Position numbers and translations under genes: made by a program
NCBI GenBank assembly: GCA_965243345.1
Contig: CBDEUR010000003.1
Location: 3,906,001-3,970,000 of the forward strand
Source of the DNA: Bin52 sp965243345
GTDB taxonomy: Bacteria; Pseudomonadota; Alphaproteobacteria; Thalassobaculales; Thalassobaculaceae
Reading direction: 5' to 3'
DNA: 64,000 nt
Shown here: positions 9,333-18,436 of the stretch, piece by piece
Layout of the letters: each line of letters opens with the position of its first letter
Position numbering within the stretch: position 1 is the stretch's first letter
The notes under the pieces: model-generated
Seen by the model: only the letters and a program-made list of their open reading frames with translations
The model's database searches: none
What the model was told of the DNA's origin: nothing

Positions 9333-9357
9333 ACCCGCTGCCAGGAGCGGCGCGGGT
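9333..9357 (+). other. Hairpin in rpsO-pnp intergenic region
   Basis: ACCCGC (9333-9338) pairs with GCGGGT (9352-9357), extended by GCC/GGC inside with one bulged T. No T-tract follows, so it is not a classical terminator. In E. coli the rpsO-pnp spacer carries processing and autoregulatory structures for PNPase; a similar role here is inference. Confidence 0.4.
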
Positions 9358-9543
9358 CCCGGATTGAGAGTGAAACGAAGGGCTGCACACGATCCGGTGT
9401 GCGCGCGCATGGTGCAACACGCTTCTCGTGACCGAACATCGTCCGAACGCCGCTGGCCTCCTGCGAGGCTGCCGCGGTTGCCCGTCCGTGCCGTCCGTAC
9501 CGCGTGAGCGGCGGATTGGCCCACATGCAAGGAAATGGTGAGA

Positions 9544-11667
9544 ATGTTCAAGATTTACCGCAAGGAACTTGACTGGGGCGGGCGCCGGCTTGTCCTGGAA
9601 ACCGGCAAGATTGCGCGACAGGCCGATGGTGCGGTCGTCGTCTCACTGGGCGAGACCACGGTGCTGTGCACCGCGGTCGGCGCCCGGAACCCCCGGCCCG
9701 GCCAGGACTTCTTCCCGCTCACGGTCAACTACCAGGAAAAGACCTTTGCCGCCGGCAAGATACCCGGCGGGTTCTTCAAGCGGGAAGGCCGACCGACCGA
9801 GAAGGAGACCCTGGTTTCCCGGTTGATCGACCGTCCGATCCGTCCGCTGTTCGTCAAGGGATACAAGTGCGAGACCCAGGTGGTGTGCACTGTCCTGTCA
9901 CACGACCTCGAAAACGACCCCGACATTGTCGCCCTGGTCGGCGCATCGGCGGCTCTGACCCTGTCGGGGCTGCCGTTCCTCGGTCCCATCGGCGCCTGCC
10001 GCGTCGGCTACGAGAACGGGCAGTACGTGCTGAATCCGAAGCGCCGGGACAACGAAAGCCATGCGCTCGACCTGGTTGTGGCCGGGACCCGCGAAGGGGT
10101 CCTGATGGTGGAGTCGGAAGCGGCCCAGCTGTCGGAGGAGGTCATGCTCGGCGCCGTGACCTTCGGTCACACGTCGTTCCAGCCGGTCATCGACGCCATC
10201 ATCGAACTGGCCGAGGCCTGTGCGCGCGAGCCGCGCGAGCTCGCGCCGGAACCGCCGGAGGTGGCGGCGGTGTCCAAGGCGTTGCGCGGCAATGTCGCGG
10301 ACGACCTGGCGAGCGCCTACCGGGTTGCCGACAAGGCGGAACGCCACGACCTGGTCACGGCGGCCAGGCAGAAGGCGTACGACGGGTTCGAGACCGACGC
10401 GGAGCGCGAGATCGCCGGAGAGGCCTTCAAGGCGCTCGAGGCCGACATCGTGCGCAACGCCATCCTCGAGACGGGAACACGCATCGACGGCCGCGATACC
10501 AGCACGGTGCGCCCGATCATCTCCGAGGTCGGAATCCTGCCCCGGGCCCACGGGTCGGCGCTTTTCACACGCGGCGAAACCCAGGCGCTGGTGGTGACCA
10601 CCCTCGGGACCGGGCAGGACGAGCAGATCGTCGACGCGCTCGAGGGCGAGTACCGCTCGAACTTCATGCTGCACTACAATTTCCCGCCCTATTCCGTCGG
10701 CGAGGCCGGTCGCATGATGGGCCCCGGCCGGCGCGAGATCGGTCACGGGAAACTGGCATGGCGGGCGATCCGTCCGTTGCTGCCAGCCAAGGACGATTTC
10801 CCCTACACGCTGCGCATCGTGTCGGAAATCACCGAGTCGAACGGCTCGTCGTCGATGGCGACCGTGTGCGGAACCTCGATGTCGCTCATGGATGCCGGGG
10901 TTCCGGTCTCGCAGCCATGCGCCGGCATCGCCATGGGGCTGATCAAGGAAGGCGAGAAATTCGCGGTCCTGAGCGACATTCTCGGTGACGAGGACCATCT
11001 CGGCGACATGGACTTCAAGGTTGCCGGAACCGGCGAGGGCATCACCGCGCTGCAGATGGACATCAAGATCACCTCGATCACCGAGGAGATCATGCGCATC
11101 GCGCTGGAGCAGGCCAGGGAAGGCCGGCTGCACATCCTGGCCGAGATGGACAAGGCGATCTCCGGCAATCGCGAGGGGGTGTCCGATCACGCGCCGCGCA
11201 TCAGCACCATCTCGATCAACAAGGACAAGATCCGCGACGTGATCGGCCCGGGCGGCAAGGTGATCCGGGAGATCTGCGAGGAAACGGGGGCGAAGATCGA
11301 CATCGACGACGACGGCACCGTGATGGTCGCCGCGGTCAATGCCGAGGCCGGACAGGCGGCGATCGACCGGATCCGGTCGATTGTGGCCGAACCGGAACTG
11401 GGCGTGATCTACAACGGCAAGGTGGTCAAGACGGTCGAGTACGGGGCCTTCGTGAACTTCCTCGGCCCGCGCGACGGCCTCGTTCACATCAGCGAGGTGA
11501 TGCAGGGCCGGGTCAATCGCATCACCGACGTCGTCAATGTCGGCGACGCGGTCAAGGTGAAGGTGATCGGGTTTGACGACCGCGGGAAGGTCAAGCTCAG
11601 CATGCGCGCGGTCGACCAGCAGACCGGCGCCGACCTGGGCGACGAGCGCAGGCGTGCGGCCGGCTGA
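9544..11667 (+). CDS. pnp: Polynucleotide phosphorylase
   Basis: 707 residues. Phosphorolytic 3'-5' exoribonuclease and degradosome component. Two RNase PH-like cores (about 1-220 and 305-540) contain GKIARQADGAVV, FFPLTVNYQEKTFAAGKIPGGFF in pieces, and in the second core GRDTSTVRPI and SGSSSMATVCG-type residues (NGSSSMATV). A KH domain with IGPGGKVIREI lies near 560, and an S1 domain (VEYGAFVNFLGPRDGLVHIS) ends the protein. AAGGAA at 9529-9534 is correctly spaced for the ATG at 9544, not for the ATG at 9535. Confidence 0.97.
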   Translation: MFKIYRKELDWGGRRLVLETGKIARQADGAVVVSLGETTVLCTAVGARNPRPGQDFFPLTVNYQEKTFAAGKIPGGFFKREGRPTEKETLVSRLIDRPIRPLFVKGYKCETQVVCTVLSHDLENDPDIVALVGASAALTLSGLPFLGPIGACRVGYENGQYVLNPKRRDNESHALDLVVAGTREGVLMVESEAAQLSEEVMLGAVTFGHTSFQPVIDAIIELAEACAREPRELAPEPPEVAAVSKALRGNVADDLASAYRVADKAERHDLVTAARQKAYDGFETDAEREIAGEAFKALEADIVRNAILETGTRIDGRDTSTVRPIISEVGILPRAHGSALFTRGETQALVVTTLGTGQDEQIVDALEGEYRSNFMLHYNFPPYSVGEAGRMMGPGRREIGHGKLAWRAIRPLLPAKDDFPYTLRIVSEITESNGSSSMATVCGTSMSLMDAGVPVSQPCAGIAMGLIKEGEKFAVLSDILGDEDHLGDMDFKVAGTGEGITALQMDIKITSITEEIMRIALEQAREGRLHILAEMDKAISGNREGVSDHAPRISTISINKDKIRDVIGPGGKVIREICEETGAKIDIDDDGTVMVAAVNAEAGQAAIDRIRSIVAEPELGVIYNGKVVKTVEYGAFVNFLGPRDGLVHISEVMQGRVNRITDVVNVGDAVKVKVIGFDDRGKVKLSMRAVDQQTGADLGDERRRAAG

Positions 11668-11676
11668 CGCCGGCCG
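11657..11676 (+). terminator. GC hairpin spanning the pnp stop codon
   Basis: CGGCCGGC (11657-11664) and GCCGGCCG (11669-11676) form a perfect 8-bp stem with loop TGAC; the pnp stop TGA is in the loop. There is no T-tract, so it may act as an mRNA 3'-end stabiliser or a factor-dependent stop signal. The following ~250 bases up to the convergent fabI gene hold no gene that I can support. Confidence 0.4.
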
Positions 11677-11930
11677 GCTCCGGCGGGTGTGACCGTCCGT
11701 ACGGCCGGTGCGGATCGCTCACCGCCGCCGGGGCGCCCCGGGCCGGGTTCGGAGACGGCATGACCGGTGAGGGCATGCCGGGCTGACGTCGGCAACGGTG
11801 CGGGCAATTGCCTGCGGGACCGGACTCCGGTTTCGAGACCTGTGACGCGGTCCGGCCGTTCCCGGCCGGGAATGACATGGCGGTTACCGATGGCGGCGGG
11901 CGGCTGTCGCCCGGTGACTGACGGCGGCGG

Positions 11931-12743
11931 TCAGTCCTGGACCTCGGGGCGGGGGATGCCGACCGCTCGCAGTCCCGCATCGACGTAGTGGACCTCGCCG
12001 GTCATGCCCGACGAGAGCGGTCCCAGCAGGAACAGGGCCGAACGCCCGACTTCCTCGAGCGCGATGTTGCGTGACAGCGGGGCATTGTCGCGCGAGTAGC
12101 GGTAGACGTAGCGCGCATCGGCGATTGCCGAGCCTGCAAGGGTGCGCATCGGTCCGGGCGAGAGCGCATTGACCCTGATGCCGCGCGGGCCGAGATCGAC
12201 CGCCAGGTAGCGCACGCTGGCCTCGAGCGCCGCCTTTGCCACACCCATGACATTGTAGTTCGGAATAGTCCGGACCGAACCGACGTAGCTCAGCGTGATC
12301 AGGCTTCCGCCCTCGTCCATCAGCTCGGCCGCCCGGCGAGCGACGCCGGTGAAGGAGTAGCACGAGACGTCAAGCGTGTGCCGGAAGTTCTCGCGGCTGG
12401 TTTCCAGATACGCTCCCCTGAGCTCGGTCTTGTCGGAATAGGCGATCGCGTGCACCACGAAATCGAGCCGGCCCCACGCCGCGCGGACTTCGGAGAACAG
12501 CCGGTCGAGGCTGTCATCGTCGGAGACGTCGCACGGCCATGCCAGCTTCGAACCCACCGATGCCGCCAGCGGCCCCACCCGCCGGCCGATCGCCGGGTTC
12601 TGGTAGGTAAACGCGAGTTCCGCGCCCTCCGCGGCCAAGGCGGTGGCAATGCCCCAGGCGAGCGAACGCTCGTTGGCCACGCCCATGATCAGGCCCTTTC
12701 GGCCTGCCATCAACCCGGAGTGCACTGGCTCGGTTCCGGTCAT
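11931..12743 (-). CDS. fabI: Enoyl-[acyl-carrier-protein] reductase (NADH)
   Basis: 270 residues. Reduces trans-2-enoyl-ACP in the last step of fatty acid elongation. A short-chain dehydrogenase fold with nucleotide-binding segment GVANERSLAWGIA near residue 21 and CDVSDDDSLD after it. The FabI catalytic set is present in SYVGSVRTIPNYNVMGVAKAA: the first and second Tyr and the Lys. The start at 12743 is uncertain; an internal ATG at 12710 would give a more typical N-terminus. Last gene of fabA-fabB-fabI. Confidence 0.94.
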   Translation of the reverse strand: MTGTEPVHSGLMAGRKGLIMGVANERSLAWGIATALAAEGAELAFTYQNPAIGRRVGPLAASVGSKLAWPCDVSDDDSLDRLFSEVRAAWGRLDFVVHAIAYSDKTELRGAYLETSRENFRHTLDVSCYSFTGVARRAAELMDEGGSLITLSYVGSVRTIPNYNVMGVAKAALEASVRYLAVDLGPRGIRVNALSPGPMRTLAGSAIADARYVYRYSRDNAPLSRNIALEEVGRSALFLLGPLSSGMTGEVHYVDAGLRAVGIPRPEVQD

Positions 12744-12796
12744 GTCCCGGTGACCTTCCGATTGAACATGGGTGACGGATCCGCCCGAACCGTTTC

Positions 12797-14014
12797 TCAG
12801 GCGTCCGGAGCGCGGACCGCGAGGACGGCATTGGTTCCGCCGAAACCGAAACTGTTGGAAAGCGCGACCGAGAAATCGATGTCATCGTGCCGTTCCCTGA
12901 CGATCGGCATGCCGGCGGCTTCCGGGTCGAGGGTGTCGATATTCGCCGAAGCGGCGATAAACCCGTATTTCATCATCAGAAGAGTGTAGATCAGTTCCTG
13001 CACTCCGGCGGCGCCCTGGGAATGTCCGGTGAGCGACTTGGTCGAGCTGATGGCCGGAACCTCGTTACCGAAGACCTCCGAGATCGCGGCGAGTTCGCGG
13101 GTGTCGCCGATCGGGGTGCTGGTGCCGTGGGTGTTGATGTAGGTAACCGGTTCCCCGACACCCTCGAGCGCCATGCGCATGCACCGGACCGCGCCCTCTC
13201 CCGACGGCTGGACCATGTCGACCCCGTCCGAGGTCGCTCCGTAGCCGATGATTTCCGCGTAGACCGGCGCTCCGCGCGCCAGCGCCCGTTCGCGCTCCTC
13301 CAGCACCACCACGCCGCCGCCGCCGGAAATCACGAAACCGTCCCGGTCGACATCGTAGGCCCTCGACGCGACCTCGGGCGTGTCGTTGAACCTGGACGAC
13401 AGCGCGCCCATGGCGTCGAACAGCACGGTCAGCGTCCAGTGAAGCTCCTCGCCACCGCCGGCAAACACCACATCCTGCCTGTCATGCTGGATCAGTTCCC
13501 GGGCGTTGCCGATGCAGTGGGCGCTGGTGGAACAGGCCGAGCTGATCGAGTAGCTCAGTCCCTTGATGCCGAAGGCGGTGGCCAGGGTGGCGGAATTGGT
13601 GCTCGACATGACCCGCGGCACCATGTAGGGACCGACCCGTTTCGGGCCGCGGGAGCGTGCAAGGTCGATGGCGTTCACCATGTTGGAGGTGGACGGGCCG
13701 CCCGAACCCATCACCAGGCCGGTGCGGGGGTTGCTGATGTCGTCGGGTTCCAGCCCGGCATCCGCGATCGCCTGCTGCATGGCCAGAAAGTTGTAGGCCG
13801 CCCCGTTGCCCATGAACCGCATCTGCTTGCGGTCGATGTGATCGGCCGGGTCGAGCTTGATCGACCCGTGGACGTGGCACCGGAACCCGAGCTCGCTGTA
13901 CTCGTCGCACCGGACCACGCCGGAGCGTCCCTCGCGAAGCGAGTCGACCACCTCTTCGGCGTTGTTCCCGATGCTGCTGACGATGCCCAGGCCGGTAACG
14001 ACCACCCGGCGCAT
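12797..14014 (-). CDS. fabB: 3-oxoacyl-[acyl-carrier-protein] synthase I
   Basis: 405 residues. Condensing enzyme needed to elongate unsaturated acyl chains. The catalytic triad is visible: Cys161 in SSACSTSAHC, His296 in NTHGTSTP and His331 in LTGHSQGAAG, almost the same numbering as E. coli FabB. The start ATG overlaps the fabA stop by one base (TAATG), a strong sign of coupling. Overall identity to the FabB rather than FabF type is supported by the fabA neighbour. Confidence 0.95.
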   Translation of the reverse strand: MRRVVVTGLGIVSSIGNNAEEVVDSLREGRSGVVRCDEYSELGFRCHVHGSIKLDPADHIDRKQMRFMGNGAAYNFLAMQQAIADAGLEPDDISNPRTGLVMGSGGPSTSNMVNAIDLARSRGPKRVGPYMVPRVMSSTNSATLATAFGIKGLSYSISSACSTSAHCIGNARELIQHDRQDVVFAGGGEELHWTLTVLFDAMGALSSRFNDTPEVASRAYDVDRDGFVISGGGGVVVLEERERALARGAPVYAEIIGYGATSDGVDMVQPSGEGAVRCMRMALEGVGEPVTYINTHGTSTPIGDTRELAAISEVFGNEVPAISSTKSLTGHSQGAAGVQELIYTLLMMKYGFIAASANIDTLDPEAAGMPIVRERHDDIDFSVALSNSFGFGGTNAVLAVRAPDA

Positions 14015-14544
14015 TATCCGCCGCCTCGCAATGCCGGGTTGTTGAACAGGCCGACGCGGATGTCCTTGGCCTCGAACACGCAGGTTCCGTCGCACAGGAC
14101 CTTGCCGTCTGCGATGCCGACGAAAAGCTTGCGGGTGACGACGCGCTTGATGTCGAGCTGGAAGCGCAGCAGCCGGGCCGTGGGAAGGACCTGGCCGGAG
14201 AAACGGACCTGGCCGACGGAGATGGCGCGGCCCGAGCCGAGCCCGCCCAGCCAGCCGAGGGTGAAACCGAGCAGCTGCCACAGCGCGTCGATTCCGAGGC
14301 AGCCCGGCATGACGGGGTCGCCCTGGAAGTGGCACTTGAAGAACCAGAGATCCGGCTTCACGTCGAGTTCCGCCTCGACCTCGCCCTTGCCGTTCGCGCC
14401 CCCGCTGTCACTGATCCTGGTGATGCGGTCAAACATGAGCATCGGCGGCAGCGGCAACTGGGCGTTGCCCGGTCCGAACAGCCGCCCGTTGGCACATTCG
14501 ATGAGGTCCCGGTAGGTGAAACTCGTCGCGCGTTCTGAGGCCAC
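14014..14544 (-). CDS. fabA: 3-hydroxydecanoyl-ACP dehydratase/isomerase
   Basis: 176 residues. Introduces the cis double bond at the C10 stage of anaerobic unsaturated fatty acid synthesis. Active-site His is in FFKCHFQGDPVMPG and the Asp in LGIDALWQ, and VGQVRFSGQVLPTA is a FabA hallmark. The GTG at 14544 is chosen: AGGA lies nine bases upstream, and the promoter at 14605-14632 would place the transcript start only about 6 bases before the alternative ATG at 14592. Confidence 0.94.
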   Translation of the reverse strand: MASERATSFTYRDLIECANGRLFGPGNAQLPLPPMLMFDRITRISDSGGANGKGEVEAELDVKPDLWFFKCHFQGDPVMPGCLGIDALWQLLGFTLGWLGGLGSGRAISVGQVRFSGQVLPTARLLRFQLDIKRVVTRKLFVGIADGKVLCDGTCVFEAKDIRVGLFNNPALRGGG

Positions 14545-14871
14545 GGGCGAACATCCTGCAAGATCGGTCAGAGCGCCCGCAGGAGCGAGCATGCACGGCC
14601 TTCTACCATAACAGGAGCATGATGGCCTGCAAGAATCGCACCCGGCGGCCACGGGCCGAACGGGGACGCTGCCCGACGCAGGGAGGACAGGGGACATGCG
14701 GGCATGTCCGCGCGATGCCAGCATGTCTCCGGCCAGGCGGAGCCGGGTCCGTTTCCGGCGCCCGGACCCCTCCCCTGTCGCCCGCGGCGACGCGTGTCCG
14801 GCAGTACTGGTCTTGTGCGCGCCGGTGCAGCACACTCGTGCCGGCGCAACGCAACAAGCAGAGATGTCGAC
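14545..14871. other. fabA / GGT-like divergent intergenic region
   Basis: 327 bases without a supported gene. It holds the fabA promoter on the minus strand (14605-14632). No clear promoter for the plus-strand gene at 14872 was found in the remaining GC-rich sequence. Confidence 0.5.
14605..14632 (-). promoter_or_regulatory. Sigma-70-type promoter of fabA-fabB-fabI
   Basis: Reading the minus strand, TTGCAG (14632-14627) and TATGGT (14610-14605) are separated by 16 bases. The transcript would start near 14598, about 54 bases before the GTG start of fabA. Predicted by eye. Confidence 0.6.
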
Positions 14872-16581
14872 ATGACCGCGCAACCGCAGCAACCGATGGT
14901 AATGGCACGCCGGCACATGGTGGTTGCCGGGCACTACCTCGCGACCGAGGCCGGCCACGCGATCCTGGAGGCCGGAGGCAACGCGGTCGACGCCGGTGTC
15001 GCGGCGGGAATTGCACTCGGCGTCGTGCACAGCGACCAGGTGCAGTTTTCGGGCGTGGCACCGATGCTGATCTGCATGGCCGAGGGAGCCGGGGTGACAA
15101 GCCTCGCCGGGCTGGGCGGCTGGCCGGCGGCGGTGGGCCCCGGCATGTTCGCCGACGGCCGCATCCCGCTCGGGTTGCTTCGGACCGTGGTTCCGGCCGC
15201 GCCCGATGCCTGGATCACCGCGCTGCGCCGGTTCGGGACCATGTCGTTCGGCGAGGTCGCGGCCCCGGCGATTCGACTTGCACGCGAGGGATTTACGGTC
15301 CATCCGACGATGCACCGGTTCCTCGAGCGCCACCGCGACGGATACCGGAGCTGGCCGGAGAATGCCCGGATCTGGCTGAAGGACGGGGAGGTCCCGGAAC
15401 CAGGCGACCTGCTGGTCCAGGAGGACCTGGCGGCCACCATCCAGTACATGGCCGACGAAGAGACCGCCGCTGCGTCCGCCGGGCGGGACGCCGGGCTCGC
15501 GGCGGCGCGCGACGCCTTCTACGTCGGCGATATCGCCCGGCGCATCGTCGACTACCACGCGGAAAACGGCGGCCTGTTGTCGGCCGATGACCTCGCCGGA
15601 CACCGCACCCCCGTCGAGGCGCCGCTGACGATCAGTTTCCGCGGCATCGATGTCTACAGTTGCCGGCCCTGGTGCCAGGGACCGACGTTGCTGCAGATGC
15701 TGCGCATGCTCGATGGCCACGATCCCGTGTCCCTGGGACACAACTCGGCCGAGTACGTGCACCTCGTTGCCGAGACCATCAAGCTGGTCCTCGCCGACCG
15801 GGAGCGGTTCTACGGCGACCCCGACCATGTCCCGGTCCCGATCGACCGGCTGCTGTCGGAGGACTACGCGGCAGGGCGTCGCGTGCTGATCGACCGCGAG
15901 CGGGCATGGCCCGGCATGCCGCCGGCGGGCGACATTCCCGGCTACGGCGGTGTTTCGTGGAGCGCCCACGTCGATCGCAGCCCGAGCGAGGCGGCGGCCG
16001 ACACCTCCTATGCCTGCGCCATGGACCGGTGGGGCAACGTGTGCTCGATCACGCCGTCGGACGTGTCGTTCGAAAGCCCGGTGATCCCGGGTCTCGGGTT
16101 GTGCCCGTCGGCCCGCGGTTCGCAGTCCTTCGCGCTCGACGGCCATGCCTCGTCGATTGCGCCGGGCAAGCGGCCGCGGCTGACACCCAACCCGGCGATG
16201 GCGCGGGTTGCGGGCGCGCGGATCATGCCGTTCGGCGCGCCGGGCGGGGATGCGCAGCCGCAGGGCATGCTGCAGGTCTTCCTCAACCACTTCGTTTTCG
16301 GCATGCCGATCCAGCACGCGGTCGAGGCGCCCAGGTTCGTGACCTCCAGCCATCCCAATTCCTTCGAACCGCACGACTGCAGCCCGGGCCGGCTCGCGAT
16401 CGAGCCCGGGATTGCCACCGACGCGGCCGCGGAACTGGCCCGGCGCGGCCACGACGTGGAGTGGCTGGATGAACGCTCGGATGCGGTGGCCGGCGTGTGC
16501 GCCATCAGTGCCGACCTTGAGAGCGGCGTGATCTGCGGTGGCGCCGATCCGCGCCGGTCCGCCCGGGCCATGGGCCGATGA
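14872..16581 (+). CDS. Gamma-glutamyltransferase family protein
   Basis: 569 residues. Ntn-hydrolase of the gamma-glutamyltransferase family, normally a precursor that cleaves itself to expose a catalytic threonine. The family opening EAGGNAVDAGVAAGIALGV lies near residue 35. The probable autoprocessing/nucleophile Thr378 is in ADTSYACAMD, followed by WGNVCS. Downstream are PGKRPRLTPNPAM and APGGDAQPQGMLQV, close to the family's GG-x-G oxyanion region. No clear signal peptide is visible, unlike periplasmic E. coli GGT, and the substrate is open. It overlaps the next gene by four bases, which suggests a joint pathway with a CoA-transferase. Confidence 0.85.
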   Translation: MTAQPQQPMVMARRHMVVAGHYLATEAGHAILEAGGNAVDAGVAAGIALGVVHSDQVQFSGVAPMLICMAEGAGVTSLAGLGGWPAAVGPGMFADGRIPLGLLRTVVPAAPDAWITALRRFGTMSFGEVAAPAIRLAREGFTVHPTMHRFLERHRDGYRSWPENARIWLKDGEVPEPGDLLVQEDLAATIQYMADEETAAASAGRDAGLAAARDAFYVGDIARRIVDYHAENGGLLSADDLAGHRTPVEAPLTISFRGIDVYSCRPWCQGPTLLQMLRMLDGHDPVSLGHNSAEYVHLVAETIKLVLADRERFYGDPDHVPVPIDRLLSEDYAAGRRVLIDRERAWPGMPPAGDIPGYGGVSWSAHVDRSPSEAAADTSYACAMDRWGNVCSITPSDVSFESPVIPGLGLCPSARGSQSFALDGHASSIAPGKRPRLTPNPAMARVAGARIMPFGAPGGDAQPQGMLQVFLNHFVFGMPIQHAVEAPRFVTSSHPNSFEPHDCSPGRLAIEPGIATDAAAELARRGHDVEWLDERSDAVAGVCAISADLESGVICGGADPRRSARAMGR

Positions 16582-17720
16582 CCGGCGGCGGACCGCTTGA
16601 CGGCGTCCGCGTGCTCGACTTTACCATGTACGTGGCCGGCCCGTACTGCACGCGGCTGCTTGCCGACATGGGTGCCGAAGTGATCAAGGTCGAGCCGCCC
16701 GGCGGCGAGGTCATGCGCAAGGCGCCGCCGTTCCGCGACGGGGTGTCGGCGTATTTCGGGCATCTGAACTGCGGCAAGAAGTCGGTCGAGCTCGACCTGA
16801 AGTCCGCGGAAGACCTGGCAACGGTCCGTGCGCTCGCAACCCGGGTCGACGTGGTGGTGGAGAACTACCGGCCGGGAGTGATGGCGCGGCTCGGGCTCGC
16901 CTGGGAGCAGCTGCGCGAGCTCAAGCCCGACCTCGTGTACTGTTCGATCTCCGGCTACGGCCAGACCGGTCCCGACGCCGGCAAGCCGGCGTTTGCCACC
17001 ATCATCAACGCGGCCAGCGGCTTCGACATGATGATGATGGACTACGAACCGGCTCTCGATCGCCCGCTGAGGCACCGCAGCAACGCGCCCGACTTCATGG
17101 GCGGCGTGCATGGCTGTGCCGCGATCGCGGCAGCACTGTTCGGCCGCGACCGCACCGGCCGCGGCCAGCGGATCGATGTCGCGATGATGGACACGATCCA
17201 CAACATGATGGCCCACGAGTACCAGGCGGCACAGCTTCCCGATGCCGGGCAGGCGCCGGTGTTCGCGCCGGTGCGCGCACGCGACGGCTTCCTCATGGTT
17301 GCACCGATCAGCGCGGCCAACTTCGCGGCACTTGCCCGCGCGCTGGAGCGCGGCGCGTGGCTCGACGATCCGCGGTTTGCCACCGCCTCGGCACGGATCG
17401 ACAACTGGGACGAGCTTCTGGGCGAGATCGATGCCGTGACACGGACCCGCCCGGCCGACGAGCTCGATCGCCGCATCAATGCCGAGGGGTGTCCGTGCAC
17501 CCGCTACCTGACGCTCGCCGACTCGCTTTCGAGCGGGCAGGTCAGGGCCCGGGGAGCCGCGGTCAGGGTGACCGACGGGAGCGCGGTCTACCAGGTCGCC
17601 AACACGCCGATGCTGTTCGAGAATGCCGCGGTCTCGGCCCGCCCCTGGGTCGCGCGCGCGGGCCAGCACACCGGCGAACTTCTCGCCGAACTCGAGGGCG
17701 CAGCAGACAGCGGCGGGTAA
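16578..17720 (+). CDS. CaiB/BaiF (type III) CoA-transferase
   Basis: 380 residues. Moves CoA between carboxylic acids via an aspartyl intermediate. The N-terminal signature GVRVLDFTMYVAGPYCTRLLADMGAEVIKVE is present in segments, followed by the RNKRS-like LNCGKKSVELDLK, VVVENYRPGVMARLGL and the YCSISGYGQTGP motif. The catalytic Asp is probably in NAPDFMGGVHG. Start ATG overlaps the GGT-like gene (ATGA). Substrate unknown; a second member of this family lies at 52671-53855. Confidence 0.9.
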   Translation: MTGGGPLDGVRVLDFTMYVAGPYCTRLLADMGAEVIKVEPPGGEVMRKAPPFRDGVSAYFGHLNCGKKSVELDLKSAEDLATVRALATRVDVVVENYRPGVMARLGLAWEQLRELKPDLVYCSISGYGQTGPDAGKPAFATIINAASGFDMMMMDYEPALDRPLRHRSNAPDFMGGVHGCAAIAAALFGRDRTGRGQRIDVAMMDTIHNMMAHEYQAAQLPDAGQAPVFAPVRARDGFLMVAPISAANFAALARALERGAWLDDPRFATASARIDNWDELLGEIDAVTRTRPADELDRRINAEGCPCTRYLTLADSLSSGQVRARGAAVRVTDGSAVYQVANTPMLFENAAVSARPWVARAGQHTGELLAELEGAADSGG

Positions 17721-17854
17721 CCCCGATCACGGGATGCGGGTAGCGTATCCGCGTCGCAGTTGCGGGCCCGGACCGCTGTCATGCCTTCTGAACCGCAGGC
17801 CTCGCGTGAGCGCTCGGAGGCTTGCGAAGGGAGGCAAACACTCAAGACCGGCCG

Positions 17855-17882
17855 TTGTGTTTTCTATTTGTTCTGGTATAAT
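17855..17882 (+). promoter_or_regulatory. Strong promoter-like sequence matching the tnpB left end
   Basis: TTGTGT (17855-17860), a 16-base spacer, then TATAAT (17877-17882). The block TTGTGTT-N7-TGTTCTGGTATA is repeated with the same spacing upstream of tnpB (55328-55303, minus strand), and in both places an ATG follows nine bases after TATA. It may be a leftover left end of a related IS200/IS605-type element. Confidence 0.5.
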
Positions 17883-17889
17883 ACGTGTA

Positions 17890-18330
17890 ATGTACAAGGA
17901 AGGCCTGGGTGGACGATTCAGTCGCACATCTCAGGGTCGAGTACCGGTTACTGTCGGAGAAGCCGTCAACATGAACAATGGCCAGATCCCGGCCGTTCCG
18001 GTCTCGGACATCTCACAGCAAACGTCGAGGGCCACGCGCTTCCACAAGCGGCTCGCTTCGGCAGGAATGAACCTGAGCCAGGCCGACAAAGGCAGCAGGC
18101 CGGATCGGGGCTGCCTCGGGACAGCAACTGCAGGCATTCCCTCCGGTCGCCACGAGGTGCGACTCGTCGGGAGTACAGCTGCTCACCTCGTTTCCTCCAG
18201 ACCCACCAGATCTGCTACGTCCTCAAGGGATGGGCATGGGGCATCTGCTGCTGCGGGCCGCGGTGCGAATACCTTCAGACCTGCCTCAAGGAAATCGACT
18301 TCCGGCCTAGGGCCGGCAATGAGCTTCCCG
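17890..18330 (+). pseudogene. Decayed cupin-like gene, frameshifted
   Basis: Most of the 716 bases between the CoA-transferase and DUF5131 genes are covered by this. One frame reads a short TnpB-like start (MYKEG) and then IPAVPVSDISQQ and LGTATAGIPSGRHEVRLVG, which resemble the N-terminal part of small cupin proteins. The next piece, TLQ-like QTHQICYVLKGWAWG (about 18198-18240), is in another frame and resembles the cupin core strand. No single frame encodes a full domain, so a degraded gene is the best reading. The last ~100 bases before 18437 show nothing else. Weak evidence. Confidence 0.3.
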
Positions 18331-18436
18331 TTCTCTGTTCACCCTTCCCTCAAGGCGGATTCCATGGGCTGCACCATGCTGGTCAGGACGGAGCCGCGTG
18401 CACAAATGTTTCTTGCGAGAAACCGGAGGCAGAGCA

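Noticed and set aside
9302..9543. Possible small gene between rpsO and pnp
   Set aside because: Short frames only, no homology pattern; treated as leader with a hairpin.
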